From the NCBI RefSeq assembly GCF_000750005.1, contig NZ_JPYA01000201.1:17461-81460 (forward strand): DNA of 64,000 bases, given 5' to 3'. Both the position numbers and the translations under genes were made by a program. Below are positions 17,474 through 28,107 of this stretch, piece by piece; position 1 is the first letter of the stretch; each line of letters opens with the position of its first letter. The DNA comes from Geobacillus icigianus. Its GTDB lineage: Bacteria > Bacillota > Bacilli > Bacillales > Anoxybacillaceae. The notes below the pieces were generated by a model. That model was not told the DNA's origin. It worked only from the letters and a program-made list of their open reading frames with translations, and ran no database searches.

Positions 17474-18985
17474 GTGGACAATATGAACCCGAAATCGATC
17501 ATCGTCATTTTCGGAGCGACGGGAGATTTGGCGAAACGGAAGCTGTTTCCGTCTCTTTACCGCCTGTATGAAAAAGGGCATTTGAACGAGCGATTCGCTG
17601 TCGTTGGCGTCGCGCGCCGCCCGTTGTCGGTCGACGAGTTCCGAAACGATGTGCGCGACTCGGTTGAAACAGCGTTTCAGCAACCGCTCGCGGACGAGCG
17701 ATTCATCTCCCATTTCTATTACCACCCGTTCGATGTGACGGAAGCCGAGTCGTACCAACGCTTAAAGTCGCTCCTCGAACAGCTCGATGACACATATGCG
17801 ACCGAAGGCAACCGCATTTTTTACTTGGCGATGGCGCCGGAATTTTTCGGCACCGTCACTTCCCGCTTGCAGTCGGAAGGATTGACGGAAACGCGCGGCT
17901 TTAAACGGCTCGTCATCGAAAAACCGTTCGGGCATGACTTGGCGAGCGCCGAAAAGCTGAATGATGAGATTCGCCGCGTCTTTTCCGAACGGGAAATTTA
18001 CCGGATCGACCATTACCTCGGCAAAGAAATGGTGCAAAACATCGAGGTCATCCGCTTCTCGAACGCCATTTTCGAGCCGCTCTGGAACAACCGGTTCATC
18101 GCCAACATTCAAATTACATCGAGCGAAACGCTCGGCGTGGAAGATCGCGGCCGCTACTACGACCATTCCGGGGCGCTGCGCGACATGGTGCAAAACCATA
18201 TGCTGCAAATGGTCGCGCTTTTGGCGATGGAGCCGCCGATCAAATTAACGACCGATGACATCCGCCACGAAAAAGTGAAAGTGTTGCGCGCCTTGCGCCC
18301 GATTTCCCACGATGACGTCGACCGCTATTTCGTGCGCGGCCAATACGAGCGGGGGATGATCCACGGCAAGGCCGTGCCGGCGTACCGCGAAGAGCCGAAC
18401 GTCGATCCGGACTCAAACACGGAAACGTTTGTCGCCGGGAAGCTCCTGATCGACAACTTCCGCTGGGCCGGGGTGCCGTTTTACATCCGCACCGGCAAGC
18501 GAATGGCGGAAAAGTCAACGAAAATCGTCGTCCAATTCAAAGATGTACCGATGAACTTATACTACCGGACAAACGAAACGATCGCCCCGAACTTGCTCGT
18601 TATTCACATCCAGCCGGATGAAGGAATCACCCTTCACTTAAACGGCAAAAAAACCGGGGAGTCAACGACGACGACCGCCCCGTTTCAACTCGATTACTGC
18701 AACAACTGCATCGACGGCATCAACACGCCGGAAGCGTACGAAAAGCTGCTGTACGACTGCATGCGCGGCGATGCGACGAACTTCACCCACTGGGATGAAG
18801 TGGCGGCGTCATGGCAATTTATCGACCCGATTTCTGACGTGTGGGCCAACACAAAAGCGGCCGATTTCCCGAACTATGAAGCCGGTTCGATGGGGCCGAA
18901 AGCGGCCGATGAACTACTGCAAAAAGACGGCTTCCATTGGTGGCCGATCAGCCACCCGCGTTCCGAAAAGGCGGGGGCAAACTAG
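17474..18985 (+). CDS. zwf: Glucose-6-phosphate 1-dehydrogenase
   Basis: First step of the oxidative pentose phosphate pathway, making NADPH and 6-phosphogluconolactone. It has 503 residues. The NADP-binding motif FGATGDLAKRK is near 13-23 and the substrate and catalytic motif RIDHYLGKE near 177. The GTG at 17474 has GAGGT eight bases upstream; an ATG three codons later is the alternative. A tandem 49-bp repeat lies immediately upstream and could affect expression. The partner gndA is 12 kb downstream on the other strand. Confidence 0.95.
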   Translation: MDNMNPKSIIVIFGATGDLAKRKLFPSLYRLYEKGHLNERFAVVGVARRPLSVDEFRNDVRDSVETAFQQPLADERFISHFYYHPFDVTEAESYQRLKSLLEQLDDTYATEGNRIFYLAMAPEFFGTVTSRLQSEGLTETRGFKRLVIEKPFGHDLASAEKLNDEIRRVFSEREIYRIDHYLGKEMVQNIEVIRFSNAIFEPLWNNRFIANIQITSSETLGVEDRGRYYDHSGALRDMVQNHMLQMVALLAMEPPIKLTTDDIRHEKVKVLRALRPISHDDVDRYFVRGQYERGMIHGKAVPAYREEPNVDPDSNTETFVAGKLLIDNFRWAGVPFYIRTGKRMAEKSTKIVVQFKDVPMNLYYRTNETIAPNLLVIHIQPDEGITLHLNGKKTGESTTTTAPFQLDYCNNCIDGINTPEAYEKLLYDCMRGDATNFTHWDEVAASWQFIDPISDVWANTKAADFPNYEAGSMGPKAADELLQKDGFHWWPISHPRSEKAGAN

Positions 18986-19029
18986 CGCTCGCCCCTCCGC
19001 TCACACCTTCTGGCGCGCAAACCGAGCCG

Positions 19030-19150
19030 CAAAAATGGGAAACAACGAAATGAAGCGGCACGCACCGGTGACCGCCGGCTTTCTAGAAGGCCGGCGATCC
19101 ACAGCCGTTTCCCTTCGGCGAGACGTTGTCAGGCGATCCGTTTTCATCAC
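19030..19150. repeat. Degenerate dispersed repeat around a palindrome, locus 2
   Basis: GCCGGCTTTCTAGAAGGCCGGC at 19074-19095 (22 bases with one mismatch in symmetry) sits between unit-like flanks: GAAGCGGCACGCAC on the left and CAGCCGTTTCCCTTCGGCGA on the right, matching the tail and head of the family at 27.8 and 59.4 kb. It lies in the zwf to cyclase gap, 18986-19280, which holds no gene. Confidence 0.6.
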
Positions 19151-19280
19151 CGTTCGTCTGGACGATCACGGGCAAAACAAAGAGCGGGCTCAGCCGTCGC
19201 CCAACAACGCCAGTCCCTGACAGGCATGCTGGTTTTCGACCGCTGGCCCGCCGTCGTTGAAGCAAAGGAGTGAAGGAACG

Positions 19281-19898
19281 ATGAAGATGTATGATGTCAC
19301 CGCCCCGATTTACGAAGGCATGCCGGTTTACAAAAACAAACCGGAAAAACAGCCGAAGCGCACGACGGTGACGAACGGCTATGTGACTGAATCACGCATT
19401 GACATGGACGTGCACACCGGCACGCACATTGACGCACCCCTTCATATGGTCGAAGGCGGCGCGACATTTGAAACGATTCCGCTTGACCGCCTCGTCGGCC
19501 CGTGCAAACTGTTTGATTTGACGCATGTCAACGACCGGATTACGAAAGACGACATCGCTCATCTCGACATTCAGGAAGGCGACTTCGTTCTGTTTAAAAC
19601 GAAAAATTCGTTTGAGGATGCGTTCAATTTCGAGTTTATTTTCGTCGCCGAAGACGCGGCCCGCTATTTGGCCGCCAAATCAATCCGCGGTGTCGGCATC
19701 GACGCGCTCGGCATCGAGCGGGCGCAAGAAGGCCATCCGACCCATAAAACATTGTTTTCGGCCGGCGTCATCGTCATCGAAGGGCTGCGGCTAAAAGAAG
19801 TCCCCGAAGGCCGCTATTTCATGGTCGCCGCCCCGCTCAAACTCGTCGGCACCGACGCCGCCCCGGCGCGCGTCTTGCTGTTTGACCGTGAGCTGTAA
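19281..19898 (+). CDS. Cyclase-family / kynurenine formamidase-like hydrolase
   Basis: A 205-residue metal-dependent hydrolase of the cyclase family (PF04199 type), which includes bacterial arylformamidase KynB. The metal signature HxGTHxD is HTGTHID (H45, H49, D51), followed by APLH. No other tryptophan-catabolism gene is near, so the substrate cannot be named. AAAGGAGTGAAGG precedes the ATG at 19281. It is monocistronic with its own terminator. Confidence 0.8.
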   Translation: MKMYDVTAPIYEGMPVYKNKPEKQPKRTTVTNGYVTESRIDMDVHTGTHIDAPLHMVEGGATFETIPLDRLVGPCKLFDLTHVNDRITKDDIAHLDIQEGDFVLFKTKNSFEDAFNFEFIFVAEDAARYLAAKSIRGVGIDALGIERAQEGHPTHKTLFSAGVIVIEGLRLKEVPEGRYFMVAAPLKLVGTDAAPARVLLFDREL

Positions 19899-19902
19899 AA
19901 AC

Positions 19903-19934
19903 AGCTGGTCCCTTGATGGGACCGGCTTTTTTAT
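19903..19934 (+). terminator. Terminator of the cyclase-family gene
   Basis: AGCTGGTCCC pairs with GGGACCGGCT, followed by six T. Confidence 0.85.
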
Positions 19935-20045
19935 CATTCCAAACCGAGAAGCCCCCCTCTTCCACGCATGAACATACATTCTTATCATTGTTGTTGTCCC
20001 TCACACAACTTCTTACTACACCGAAAATAATATGATTTTCAATGA

Positions 20046-20075
20046 TTGATCAAACATGCAAATAAGACATATAAT
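20046..20075 (+). promoter_or_regulatory. Promoter of the AbrB/PIN module
   Basis: TTGATC (20046-20051) and a perfect TATAAT (20070-20075), 18 bases apart, 37 bases upstream of the antitoxin start. Confidence 0.65.
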
Positions 20076-20112
20076 AAAAGTAAGTATTGAAAAGAAGGAG
20101 CGAAACGCACCA

Positions 20113-20424
20113 ATGGAGAAAATGAATGTTTCGGATCAACCATCGCCGGTCGTCATGAAAGCGACAAGCAAGCTGTCCAGCCGAGGGCAAGTGGTCATTC
20201 CTGCTGAAATCCGGAAAACATTAGGCCTCACCGAAGGCGATGATCTGACGTTTATCGTCAACCAAGATGGAGAAATAAAAGTGGAAGTCACGAAGAAATA
20301 TCGCTTGTCACAATTAATCGGCATTCTCAAAACCAATCAGCCGTTCCGCCCCGTTGAGGAAATCCGAGATGAAGTATATCGTACGATAGGAGCAAAAGAA
20401 TTGAAAGACGAGGAGGAAAACTAA
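20113..20424 (+). CDS. AbrB/MazE-type antitoxin
   Basis: A 103-residue protein with a central SpoVT-AbrB swapped-hairpin DNA-binding domain: SSRGQVVIPAEIRKTLGL then GDDLTF, about residues 20-60. The C-terminal acidic tail is likely to bind and block the toxin. AAGGAG lies about 12 bases before the ATG. Its stop directly touches the GTG of the PIN gene, so the two form a type II toxin-antitoxin operon. It probably represses its own promoter. Confidence 0.82.
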   Translation: MEKMNVSDQPSPVVMKATSKLSSRGQVVIPAEIRKTLGLTEGDDLTFIVNQDGEIKVEVTKKYRLSQLIGILKTNQPFRPVEEIRDEVYRTIGAKELKDEEEN

Positions 20425-20841
20425 GTGGCTCGCAAGCTGTGGATCGACACAAATGTCGTGATTCGAATCATGACCGGCCATCCCCAAGAGCTTGCGGAAG
20501 AAGTTGAGGACATGTTGCAGAAAGTAGAAGCAGGAGAATTGATTTTGCGCCTTAATCCGCTCGTCGTCGCAGAATGTTGCTGGGTGCTGGCCTCCGTCTA
20601 TCAAGCATCGCCGTCCGACATTTCCGCCGCCTTATTAAAGTTTACCAACGGGATCGGGATCGAAACAGAGGAAAAAGATGTTGTGCAACAGGCGCTTCGA
20701 GATTACGGCGAGAAAAAGGTCGATTTCATTGACGCGTATATCGCCGCTCATGCAAAAGCGAATCCCCCAGAAGATGTCGTTACTTGGGACAAACATTTTA
20801 AACGATTGAACATTCGCCAGGGTCGCCCTAAGGACTGGTAA
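20425..20841 (+). CDS. PIN-domain ribonuclease toxin (VapC-like)
   Basis: A 138-residue PIN domain with the expected acidic residues: D8 in WIDTNVVIR, E51 in VVAECCWVL, D97/D101 in VDFIDAYIA and D118 in TWDKHF. It is expected to cut RNA with Mg2+ when the antitoxin is degraded. The GTG start follows the antitoxin stop with no gap, with GGAGG inside the end of the antitoxin gene. Cellular target unknown. Confidence 0.82.
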   Translation: MARKLWIDTNVVIRIMTGHPQELAEEVEDMLQKVEAGELILRLNPLVVAECCWVLASVYQASPSDISAALLKFTNGIGIETEEKDVVQQALRDYGEKKVDFIDAYIAAHAKANPPEDVVTWDKHFKRLNIRQGRPKDW

Positions 20842-20872
20842 AAAGGCGGGGGCTTCCCCGCCCTTTTCCGAA
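20840..20872. terminator. Two-way terminator
   Basis: AAAAGGCGGGG and CCCCGCCCTTTT around GCTT, between the convergent PIN and glycosidase genes. Confidence 0.85.
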
Positions 20873-20885
20873 ACTCGTTCCTGTT

Positions 20886-22331
<1,446 letters not shown>

Positions 22332-22384
22332 TCAGAACAAGACAGGAAAAGGGGCAAGATCGGCCAAAACATGGCAGGTGATAA

Positions 22385-22416
22385 AATAGGGATGCTCCCC
22401 TTTAGGACATCCCCTT
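22385..22416 (-). terminator. Possible leftward terminator
   Basis: Leftward, GGGATG pairs with CATCCC and is followed by TATTTTAT. It could end a transcript from the hypothetical gene at 22689. Confidence 0.45.
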
Positions 22417-22535
22417 GCCTGCCCAGCAAAATAAGTAGTACTCCTATAACTATTTGAAATTGTGTTTTACACTTCTCAGTCGCATATTGTATATAATGGT
22501 TTTAAATACATAAAAAGGGGATTGGGAAGTAAATT

Positions 22536-22678
22536 GGCTCTTCACCAAAAGTTGTACTTGATTTTTTCATCACGTACCTTACTTATGCAACCAAGAAAGA
22601 ACGGGAAACAAATTATTTTTGCAAACACTTGTTCAGAGAAGTGTACCGTCTGTCAAGTACATGTTGTGGTGATGAGCC
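22536..22678. mobile_element. ISL3-type MITE, copy A (143 bp)
   Basis: A non-coding element with terminal inverted repeats of about 26 bases: GGCTCTTCACCAAAAG...GTACTTGA on the left, and GGCTCATCACCACAAC...GTACTTGA read inward from the right. It is flanked by a perfect 8-bp target duplication AGTAAATT (22528-22535 and 22679-22686). The ends and 8-bp duplication fit the ISL3 family. A second copy in opposite orientation is at 29819-29965. It sits three bases beyond the stop of the gene at 22689. Confidence 0.88.
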
Positions 22679-22688
22679 AGTAAATTCT

Positions 22689-23078
22689 TTATTGCAACTT
22701 AGATTTAAAACCAAGAAAATGCCGTTCTTTTAAGAGAGGCTTGCGATGTTGACGTTTTTGGTGTATATAATCTCTAACTTCATCGGAAAGGGTAGCATTC
22801 ATATAGAGTTCCCTTGCAATGACATTCAACATCTTAGCAATGTCTTCGATACGAAAAAGATCGAGGTCAGGAAGCAATTGAGAAACTGTCCGCTTGGCAC
22901 TTTCTCTATTAAAAAACGGATCTATACATCCTGCTTTCTGGGCAACTTGTAATGATAATTGTGCCGTTTGTTTTCGATAACTAGTTCCCCCATTTTGCTG
23001 AAAACGTAACTCTCGACGTAGCTCTTCGAGAAATTCCGAAAAAGGCACTGTGGGTTCCTCTCCCGTCCTACTATTCAT
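22689..23078 (-). CDS. Hypothetical protein, 129 residues
   Basis: Hydrophilic, probably helical cytoplasmic protein, rich in Arg and Gln, with no recognised domain (start MNSRTGEEPTVPFSEFLEEL). AAAGGGGG lies eight bases before the ATG. The MITE copy A target duplication overlaps the stop region, so the original C-terminus may have been changed by the insertion. The composition is AT-richer than the core genes. Function unknown. Confidence 0.6.
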   Translation of the reverse strand: MNSRTGEEPTVPFSEFLEELRRELRFQQNGGTSYRKQTAQLSLQVAQKAGCIDPFFNRESAKRTVSQLLPDLDLFRIEDIAKMLNVIARELYMNATLSDEVRDYIHQKRQHRKPLLKERHFLGFKSKLQ

Positions 23079-23292
23079 GGTAGTTGCCCCCTTTCCTTTG
23101 CAACTTATTTGTACCTAATATTTTATCACATTCTCTCTATAATATGCCTTTTTCCTACATCCTTTCAATTTTGATTCCCACCCATCTCTTCCATCTCATC
23201 GTCCCCCTTCTCCCTAAACAACCAAAAAACAGATATAATGGAAAACAGAACAACACGCCATATCGAGCGGAAAAGAGTAGGGGGACACGAGG

Positions 23293-23982
23293 TTGAACAT
23301 TTTACTCATTGAAGACGACGCCACGTTGTTTCAAGAAATCAAACAACGTCTCGAACAATGGTCATACAACGTTTGCGGCATCCGTGATTTCAGCCGGGTG
23401 ATGGAAGAATTTTCGCACTGCCAGCCACACCTTGTCATCATTGACATCCAGCTGCCGAAATTTGATGGATTTCACTGGTGCCGCCAAATCCGCGCGCATT
23501 CGAACGTCCCGATCTTGTTTTTATCGTCGCGCGACCATCCGACCGACATGGTCATGTCCATGCAGCTTGGGGCAGATGATTACATCCAAAAGCCGTTTCA
23601 TTTTGACGTGCTGATCGCGAAAATCCAGGCGCTGCTCCGGCGCGTGTACGATTACAATACAGGCCCCATCCACCTGCAAACGTGGTGCGGCGCCACCATC
23701 GACTATGCCAAAAGCACGGTCACCAATGAACAAGGAACGGTGGAGCTGACGAAAAACGAACTGTTGATTTTAAAACATCTGTTGAACAAGAAAAACACGA
23801 TTGTAACGCGGACAGAACTGATCGAACAGCTGTGGGAGGACGAACGGTTTATCAGCGACAACACGCTGACCGTCAATGTCAACCGGCTGCGGAAAAAGCT
23901 TGTCGAACTGGGCTTGGGCCGTTTCATCGAAACGAAAGTGGGACAAGGGTATATGGCAAAGGAAGAGGGGATCGGCTCATGA
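23293..23982 (+). CDS. bceR: BceR-type response regulator
   Basis: OmpR-family transcription activator of a peptide-antibiotic detoxification module. It has 229 residues: a receiver domain (1-115) with acidic pocket ED-D at 7-9, phospho-acceptor D51 (IIDIQLP) and K in QKPF; and a winged-helix DNA-binding domain (about 125-225). The start is TTG at 23293 with AGGGGG eight bases upstream. It overlaps the kinase gene by four bases. In this family the sensor is the downstream ABC transporter, which signals through the intramembrane kinase. Confidence 0.88.
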   Translation: MNILLIEDDATLFQEIKQRLEQWSYNVCGIRDFSRVMEEFSHCQPHLVIIDIQLPKFDGFHWCRQIRAHSNVPILFLSSRDHPTDMVMSMQLGADDYIQKPFHFDVLIAKIQALLRRVYDYNTGPIHLQTWCGATIDYAKSTVTNEQGTVELTKNELLILKHLLNKKNTIVTRTELIEQLWEDERFISDNTLTVNVNRLRKKLVELGLGRFIETKVGQGYMAKEEGIGS

Positions 23983-24983
23983 TCAAAGACTACTTGATGG
24001 AACGAAAAAGCTGGCTTGCCTTCTTTTTGTTCCTCGAGCTGTTCATTCTGTTTGTCGCTTATCTTGATCCGACGATTCCCTTTTCCTCCGCTCTTTATAT
24101 CGTCTTTTTAACATCCATCCTCTTTGCCGTCTTTGTCATCATCCGGTGGAAAAAGGAAACGGCATTTTATCAGCGGCTGCAAACGTGCCATCTTGCCTTA
24201 GACCCCGCTTCCAGCCTGCAGGCGGCCAGTCCGTTTGAACGCATCGTTGAGCGCGCCATGGCCAGCCAAATGGACGAATGGAAACAGAAACTGACCGTCT
24301 GCCGAACAGCGTTGGAACAAGAGAGAGATGAACTGCTGACATGGATTCACGAAATGAAAACGCCGCTGACGGCCATGCGGCTCATGATCGAACGAGTCGA
24401 GGAGGAAAACGCCAAATCATCGCTCCTATACGAATGGCTGCGCATTCATTTGCTGCTCGATCAGCAGCTCCATCAGCGGCGGCTCCCTCACATGGAAAAC
24501 GATTTATACATCGAACACGTCGAACTCAAGCCGCTTCTCATCAATGAAATCAAACCGTTGCAGCCATGGTGCATGCAAAAAGGCATCGGCTTTGATCTGC
24601 AATTGAACGTCCGCTCGGTGCTCAGCGATGCCAAATGGCTTTCGTTTATCATCCGGCAAATCGTGACGAACGCGGTGAAATATAGCGAGTCTTGCGACAT
24701 TATCGTGAAAAGTTTTCTAGAAAACGGCTATATCCACTTGCAGATTCAAGATTTCGGCCGCGGCATTGATCCGAAGGACTTGCCGCGCATTTTTGACAAG
24801 GGCTTCACCTCCACCGCTGAACACCAAAACGAAACGGCGACGGGGATGGGGCTGTATTTGGCGAAAAAAGCCGCCCAACCGCTTCAGCTTGACTTTCACG
24901 TCGAATCTTCACCGGGGCGCGGGACGGTCTTTACGATCGTATTTCCCCAAGAAAACGACCTGATCCGAATGCACGGCATGTGA
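23979..24983 (+). CDS. bceS: BceS-type intramembrane-sensing histidine kinase
   Basis: A 334-residue kinase with two N-terminal membrane helices (about 12-30 and 37-56) joined by a very short outside loop, as expected for a kinase that takes its signal from the ABC transporter rather than sensing directly. H124 in HEMKTPL is the phospho-accepting histidine; the HATPase boxes are NAVKY, DFGRGI and GMGLYLAKK. The ATG overlaps the bceR stop (ATGA). Confidence 0.88.
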   Translation: MIKDYLMERKSWLAFFLFLELFILFVAYLDPTIPFSSALYIVFLTSILFAVFVIIRWKKETAFYQRLQTCHLALDPASSLQAASPFERIVERAMASQMDEWKQKLTVCRTALEQERDELLTWIHEMKTPLTAMRLMIERVEEENAKSSLLYEWLRIHLLLDQQLHQRRLPHMENDLYIEHVELKPLLINEIKPLQPWCMQKGIGFDLQLNVRSVLSDAKWLSFIIRQIVTNAVKYSESCDIIVKSFLENGYIHLQIQDFGRGIDPKDLPRIFDKGFTSTAEHQNETATGMGLYLAKKAAQPLQLDFHVESSPGRGTVFTIVFPQENDLIRMHGM

Positions 24984-24999
24984 CAAAACTGTCACATGC
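24976..24999 (+). promoter_or_regulatory. BceR-box palindrome upstream of bceAB
   Basis: A perfect 10-bp inverted repeat, GCATGTGACA / TGTCACATGC, with a 4-base AAAC spacer. Its core TGACA-N4-TGTCA fits the published BceR-like pattern TNACA-N4-TGTAA with one difference. It lies at the bceS stop, about 80 bases before bceA, ahead of a possible TATGAT -10 box at 25048-25053. Confidence 0.7.
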
Positions 25000-25076
25000 T
25001 GTCTTGTTTTGTTCGAGCAAACAAAGGAGAAAAAGAACCGTTTTGTTTATGATAGAAACGAAGGAGGAAAACAGAA

Positions 25077-25832
25077 ATGATGATACTCGAAGCAACCAAC
25101 ATCCGCAAAATTTACGGAACAAAGAAAAATCAACAAGAAGTGCTCAAAGGCATTGATTTGCGCGTGGAGAAAGGAGAGTTTCTCGCGATCATGGGCCCGT
25201 CGGGATCAGGGAAGACGACACTGCTCAACGTCCTTTCCTCCATCGATCGGGTGAGCGAGGGCGCGATTTTCATCGAAGGAAACAACATCGTCGCCATGAA
25301 AGACCGGGAGCTGGCGGAATTTCGCAAGCGCCATGTCGGATTCATTTTTCAAGAGTATCATTTGCTTGACACGCTGACGGTGAAGGAAAATGTCCTTTTG
25401 CCTTTATCGATTACGAAAACGCCCAAGCGAGAAGCGGAAAAGAAATTTGCCGAATTGGCGTCTGAACTTGGCATTATTGACATCCAAAACCACTATCCAA
25501 GCGAAATTTCTGGGGGGCAAAAACAGCGCGCGGCCGCGGCGCGGGCGTTCATTCATGAGCCGAGCATCATTTTTGCCGATGAGCCGACCGGCGCACTCGA
25601 TTCGAAATCGGCTTCCGATTTATTGCACAAGCTGCGAAAACTGAATCAACAACGGAAGACGACGATCATCATGGTCACCCATGATCCGGTCGCGGCCAGT
25701 TTCTCAAGCCGTGTCATTTTTATCAAAGACGGACAATTGTATACGCAACTGTATAAAGGAACCGAAACGCAGCAGCAGTTTTTCCAAGCCATTATGCAAA
25801 CACAAGGCGTGCTAGGTGGTGTTCGGTCATGA
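25077..25832 (+). CDS. bceA: BceA-type ABC transporter ATP-binding protein
   Basis: ATPase of the peptide-antibiotic transporter. It has 251 residues with Walker A GPSGSGKT (40-47), signature [13 protein letters not shown], Walker [10 protein letters not shown] and switch histidine in VTHDP. AGGAGG lies nine bases before ATGATG, so either Met could be first. It overlaps bceB by four bases (ATGA). It is probably induced by phosphorylated BceR through the palindrome upstream. Confidence 0.9.
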   Translation: MMILEATNIRKIYGTKKNQQEVLKGIDLRVEKGEFLAIMGPSGSGKTTLLNVLSSIDRVSEGAIFIEGNNIVAMKDRELAEFRKRHVGFIFQEYHLLDTLTVKENVLLPLSITKTPKREAEKKFAELASELGIIDIQNHYPSEISGGQKQRAAAARAFIHEPSIIFADEPTGALDSKSASDLLHKLRKLNQQRKTTIIMVTHDPVAASFSSRVIFIKDGQLYTQLYKGTETQQQFFQAIMQTQGVLGGVRS

Positions 25833-27754
25833 GCATGAAGCAACTCGTTTTCCGCAATTTGAAACAAAACATTCAACATTATTATTTGTACGTATTTGCT
25901 TTGATGTTTGCTTCCGCCTTGTATTTCGCGTTCGTGACATTGCAGTACGACCCATCCCTTGATGCCATCAAAGGGGGAGTGAAAGGGGCGGCGGCCGTCC
26001 GCACGGGCGCGGTGCTTCTTATTGTGATTGTCGCCATCTTTCTTTTGTACGCCAATACCTTGTTTATCCAACGGCGCGGCCATGAGATCGCTCTTTTGCA
26101 GTTGATCGGCATGACGAAACGAAACATCTTTTTGATGCTGGCAGCCGAAAACGCCATCCTTTATTACGGCACGCTAATCATCGGCATATCGATGGGATTT
26201 GCCGCTTCCAAGCTGTTGATGATGATTTTGTTTAAAATCATCGATATTCCAGTCAAGGCGTCTCTTTCTTTTTCGGGCCGAGCATTGGTGCAAACGTTGA
26301 TTGTGTTTAGTGTGATCAATGTGTTCATGATGGGGATGAACCGCTTGTTTCTCAAAAAACAGACGATTGTCTCCTTGTTCCGAACGACATCGACAACCGA
26401 AGCAAAACATGTATCCGTATGGAACATGGTCGTGGGAATGGCGGGGATCGTCCTCATCGGCAGCGGCTATGGGGTATCGATGAAATTGTTTAGCAGCGAC
26501 TGGAAAAGCGTTCAAGGCTTATTCATGGCCATGGCGTTCATTTTAGGCGCGGTCATCATCGGCACCTACTTGTTTTTTAAAGGAACGATCAGCTTTCTCT
26601 TCCACCTATGGCGGAAGCGGAAAGGCGGTTATTTGTCGATCGACGACGTGCTTTCCATGTCATCGCTTATGTTTCGCATCAAATCGAATGCCTTGCTGCT
26701 CACCATCATCACGACCGTGTCGGCCATCGCGATCGGGTTGATTTCGTTAAGCTATATTTCCTACTATTCCGCCGAACAGGCCGCGCAAAACTACGTTGCC
26801 GCCGACTTTGCGTTCACAGACAAAAAAGATGCCGCCCGTTTTACGGCGGCGCTGCGATCTCATGATATTCGCTATCGAGAAACGATGATCGATGTCATTG
26901 AAGCACCGACTGATATTTCAATGATTTTAGACATCGCTGATCAAAGCCGGCTCCAGTTTCAGCCGTCCGCCGCAGCGCTATCGGTGATCAGCGACACAAG
27001 TACAGGCCGCATCGATGTCAAGCCCGGGGAAGCAGTGCTGACGGGATATCAGGACATCCTCCGTCAATTCTTGCCGTTTAAAGAAACGGGAACGATTCGC
27101 TTAAAAGCAAACGGCCGCATGGTCCCGCTTCATTACCTTGGGATGAAAAAAGACTATTACGTCAACTACCATTTTACGCACGGCATGCCCACCGTCGTTG
27201 TCGATCAAACAATGTTTGCTCGTTTGCAAAAAGAAACCGATCCACAAATGAAAAAGGTGCATATCGGAATTCACCTGACTGACGAAACAAATATCGAGCG
27301 GGCTGATCAGCTGTTTCAACGCATGAAGTTTTCCTCCATCGCCGATTCGCGCCTGATCATGAGCCGCTATCAAAAACAGACATTCGGATTGATCATGTTT
27401 GTTGTCACCTTTTTAGGGCTCGCCTTTTTGGTCACCTCCGGCTGTATTCTTTACTTTAAGCAAATGGGCGCCGGCGAAGAAGAGCGGCCGAATTACACCA
27501 TTTTGCGCAAACTCGGATTCACCGAAAACGACTTTTTCACGGGCATCCGACAGAAACAGCTGTTCTACTTTGGGGTTCCGTTGCTTCTTGGATTGTCTCA
27601 CAGCTACTTTGCCGTCCGTTCCGGCTGGTTCTTTTTCGGCACCGAACTGTGGACACCGATGTTGACGGTGATGGCGATTTACACAGTCTGCTATTCGCTG
27701 TTTGGCATGTTGGCTGTACGTTATGACAAACAGCTGCTTCGTGAGGCGCTATGA
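25829..27754 (+). CDS. bceB: BceB-type ABC transporter permease
   Basis: A 641-residue permease with the FtsX-like arrangement of ten membrane helices and one large extracellular domain of about 200 residues (roughly 315-510) between helices 7 and 8, the site of peptide-antibiotic recognition and of signalling to BceS. It removes cell-wall-active peptides such as bacitracin from their lipid targets; which peptide applies here cannot be read. It is the last gene of the module. Confidence 0.88.
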   Translation: MSMKQLVFRNLKQNIQHYYLYVFALMFASALYFAFVTLQYDPSLDAIKGGVKGAAAVRTGAVLLIVIVAIFLLYANTLFIQRRGHEIALLQLIGMTKRNIFLMLAAENAILYYGTLIIGISMGFAASKLLMMILFKIIDIPVKASLSFSGRALVQTLIVFSVINVFMMGMNRLFLKKQTIVSLFRTTSTTEAKHVSVWNMVVGMAGIVLIGSGYGVSMKLFSSDWKSVQGLFMAMAFILGAVIIGTYLFFKGTISFLFHLWRKRKGGYLSIDDVLSMSSLMFRIKSNALLLTIITTVSAIAIGLISLSYISYYSAEQAAQNYVAADFAFTDKKDAARFTAALRSHDIRYRETMIDVIEAPTDISMILDIADQSRLQFQPSAAALSVISDTSTGRIDVKPGEAVLTGYQDILRQFLPFKETGTIRLKANGRMVPLHYLGMKKDYYVNYHFTHGMPTVVVDQTMFARLQKETDPQMKKVHIGIHLTDETNIERADQLFQRMKFSSIADSRLIMSRYQKQTFGLIMFVVTFLGLAFLVTSGCILYFKQMGAGEEERPNYTILRKLGFTENDFFTGIRQKQLFYFGVPLLLGLSHSYFAVRSGWFFFGTELWTPMLTVMAIYTVCYSLFGMLAVRYDKQLLREAL

Positions 27755-27786
27755 GCTTAGAACGGGTCTCGGGCAGAATGTAGCAC

Positions 27787-28042
27787 CTAGAATGCTGGGA
27801 AAAACAGCGGTTTCCGTTGATCGATGAATCAATGTGTGCAGTGTTGCAAGGTTTTTCTATTTGAGAAATAATGCTAGGAAGCGGTATGCACGGTTTCATC
27901 CCCAGCCTCCTCGAAGGCTGGGGAAAATCGATGTTTGCCTTGATCGATAACATAGAAGCTGATACAAGCAGTTTTTCTACTTCAGAAACGATTCTGGGAA
28001 GCGGTTGCGCTAGTAAATCCCCGGTCTCCTAGAGGGCCGGTG
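27787..28042. repeat. Dispersed repeat, locus 3 (two tandem units)
   Basis: Two units in the same direction, each starting near a CTAG palindrome and reading GGGGAAAA... then GTTTTTCTA, GAGAAA or CAGAAA, then GGAAGCGGT. The boundaries are CCAGCCTCCTCGAAGGCTGG (about 27902-27921) and CCGGTCTCCTAGAGGGCCGG (28021-28040). They lie directly upstream of the IS1182-like element. With their flanks they account for the gap between bceB and the transposase. Confidence 0.8.
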
Positions 28043-28107
28043 AAAAAGTACACGCCAAGGCAGGGATGTAGGGGGCTTATGTCGAAAAAAGGAAGAAGAA
28101 GCTTTGA

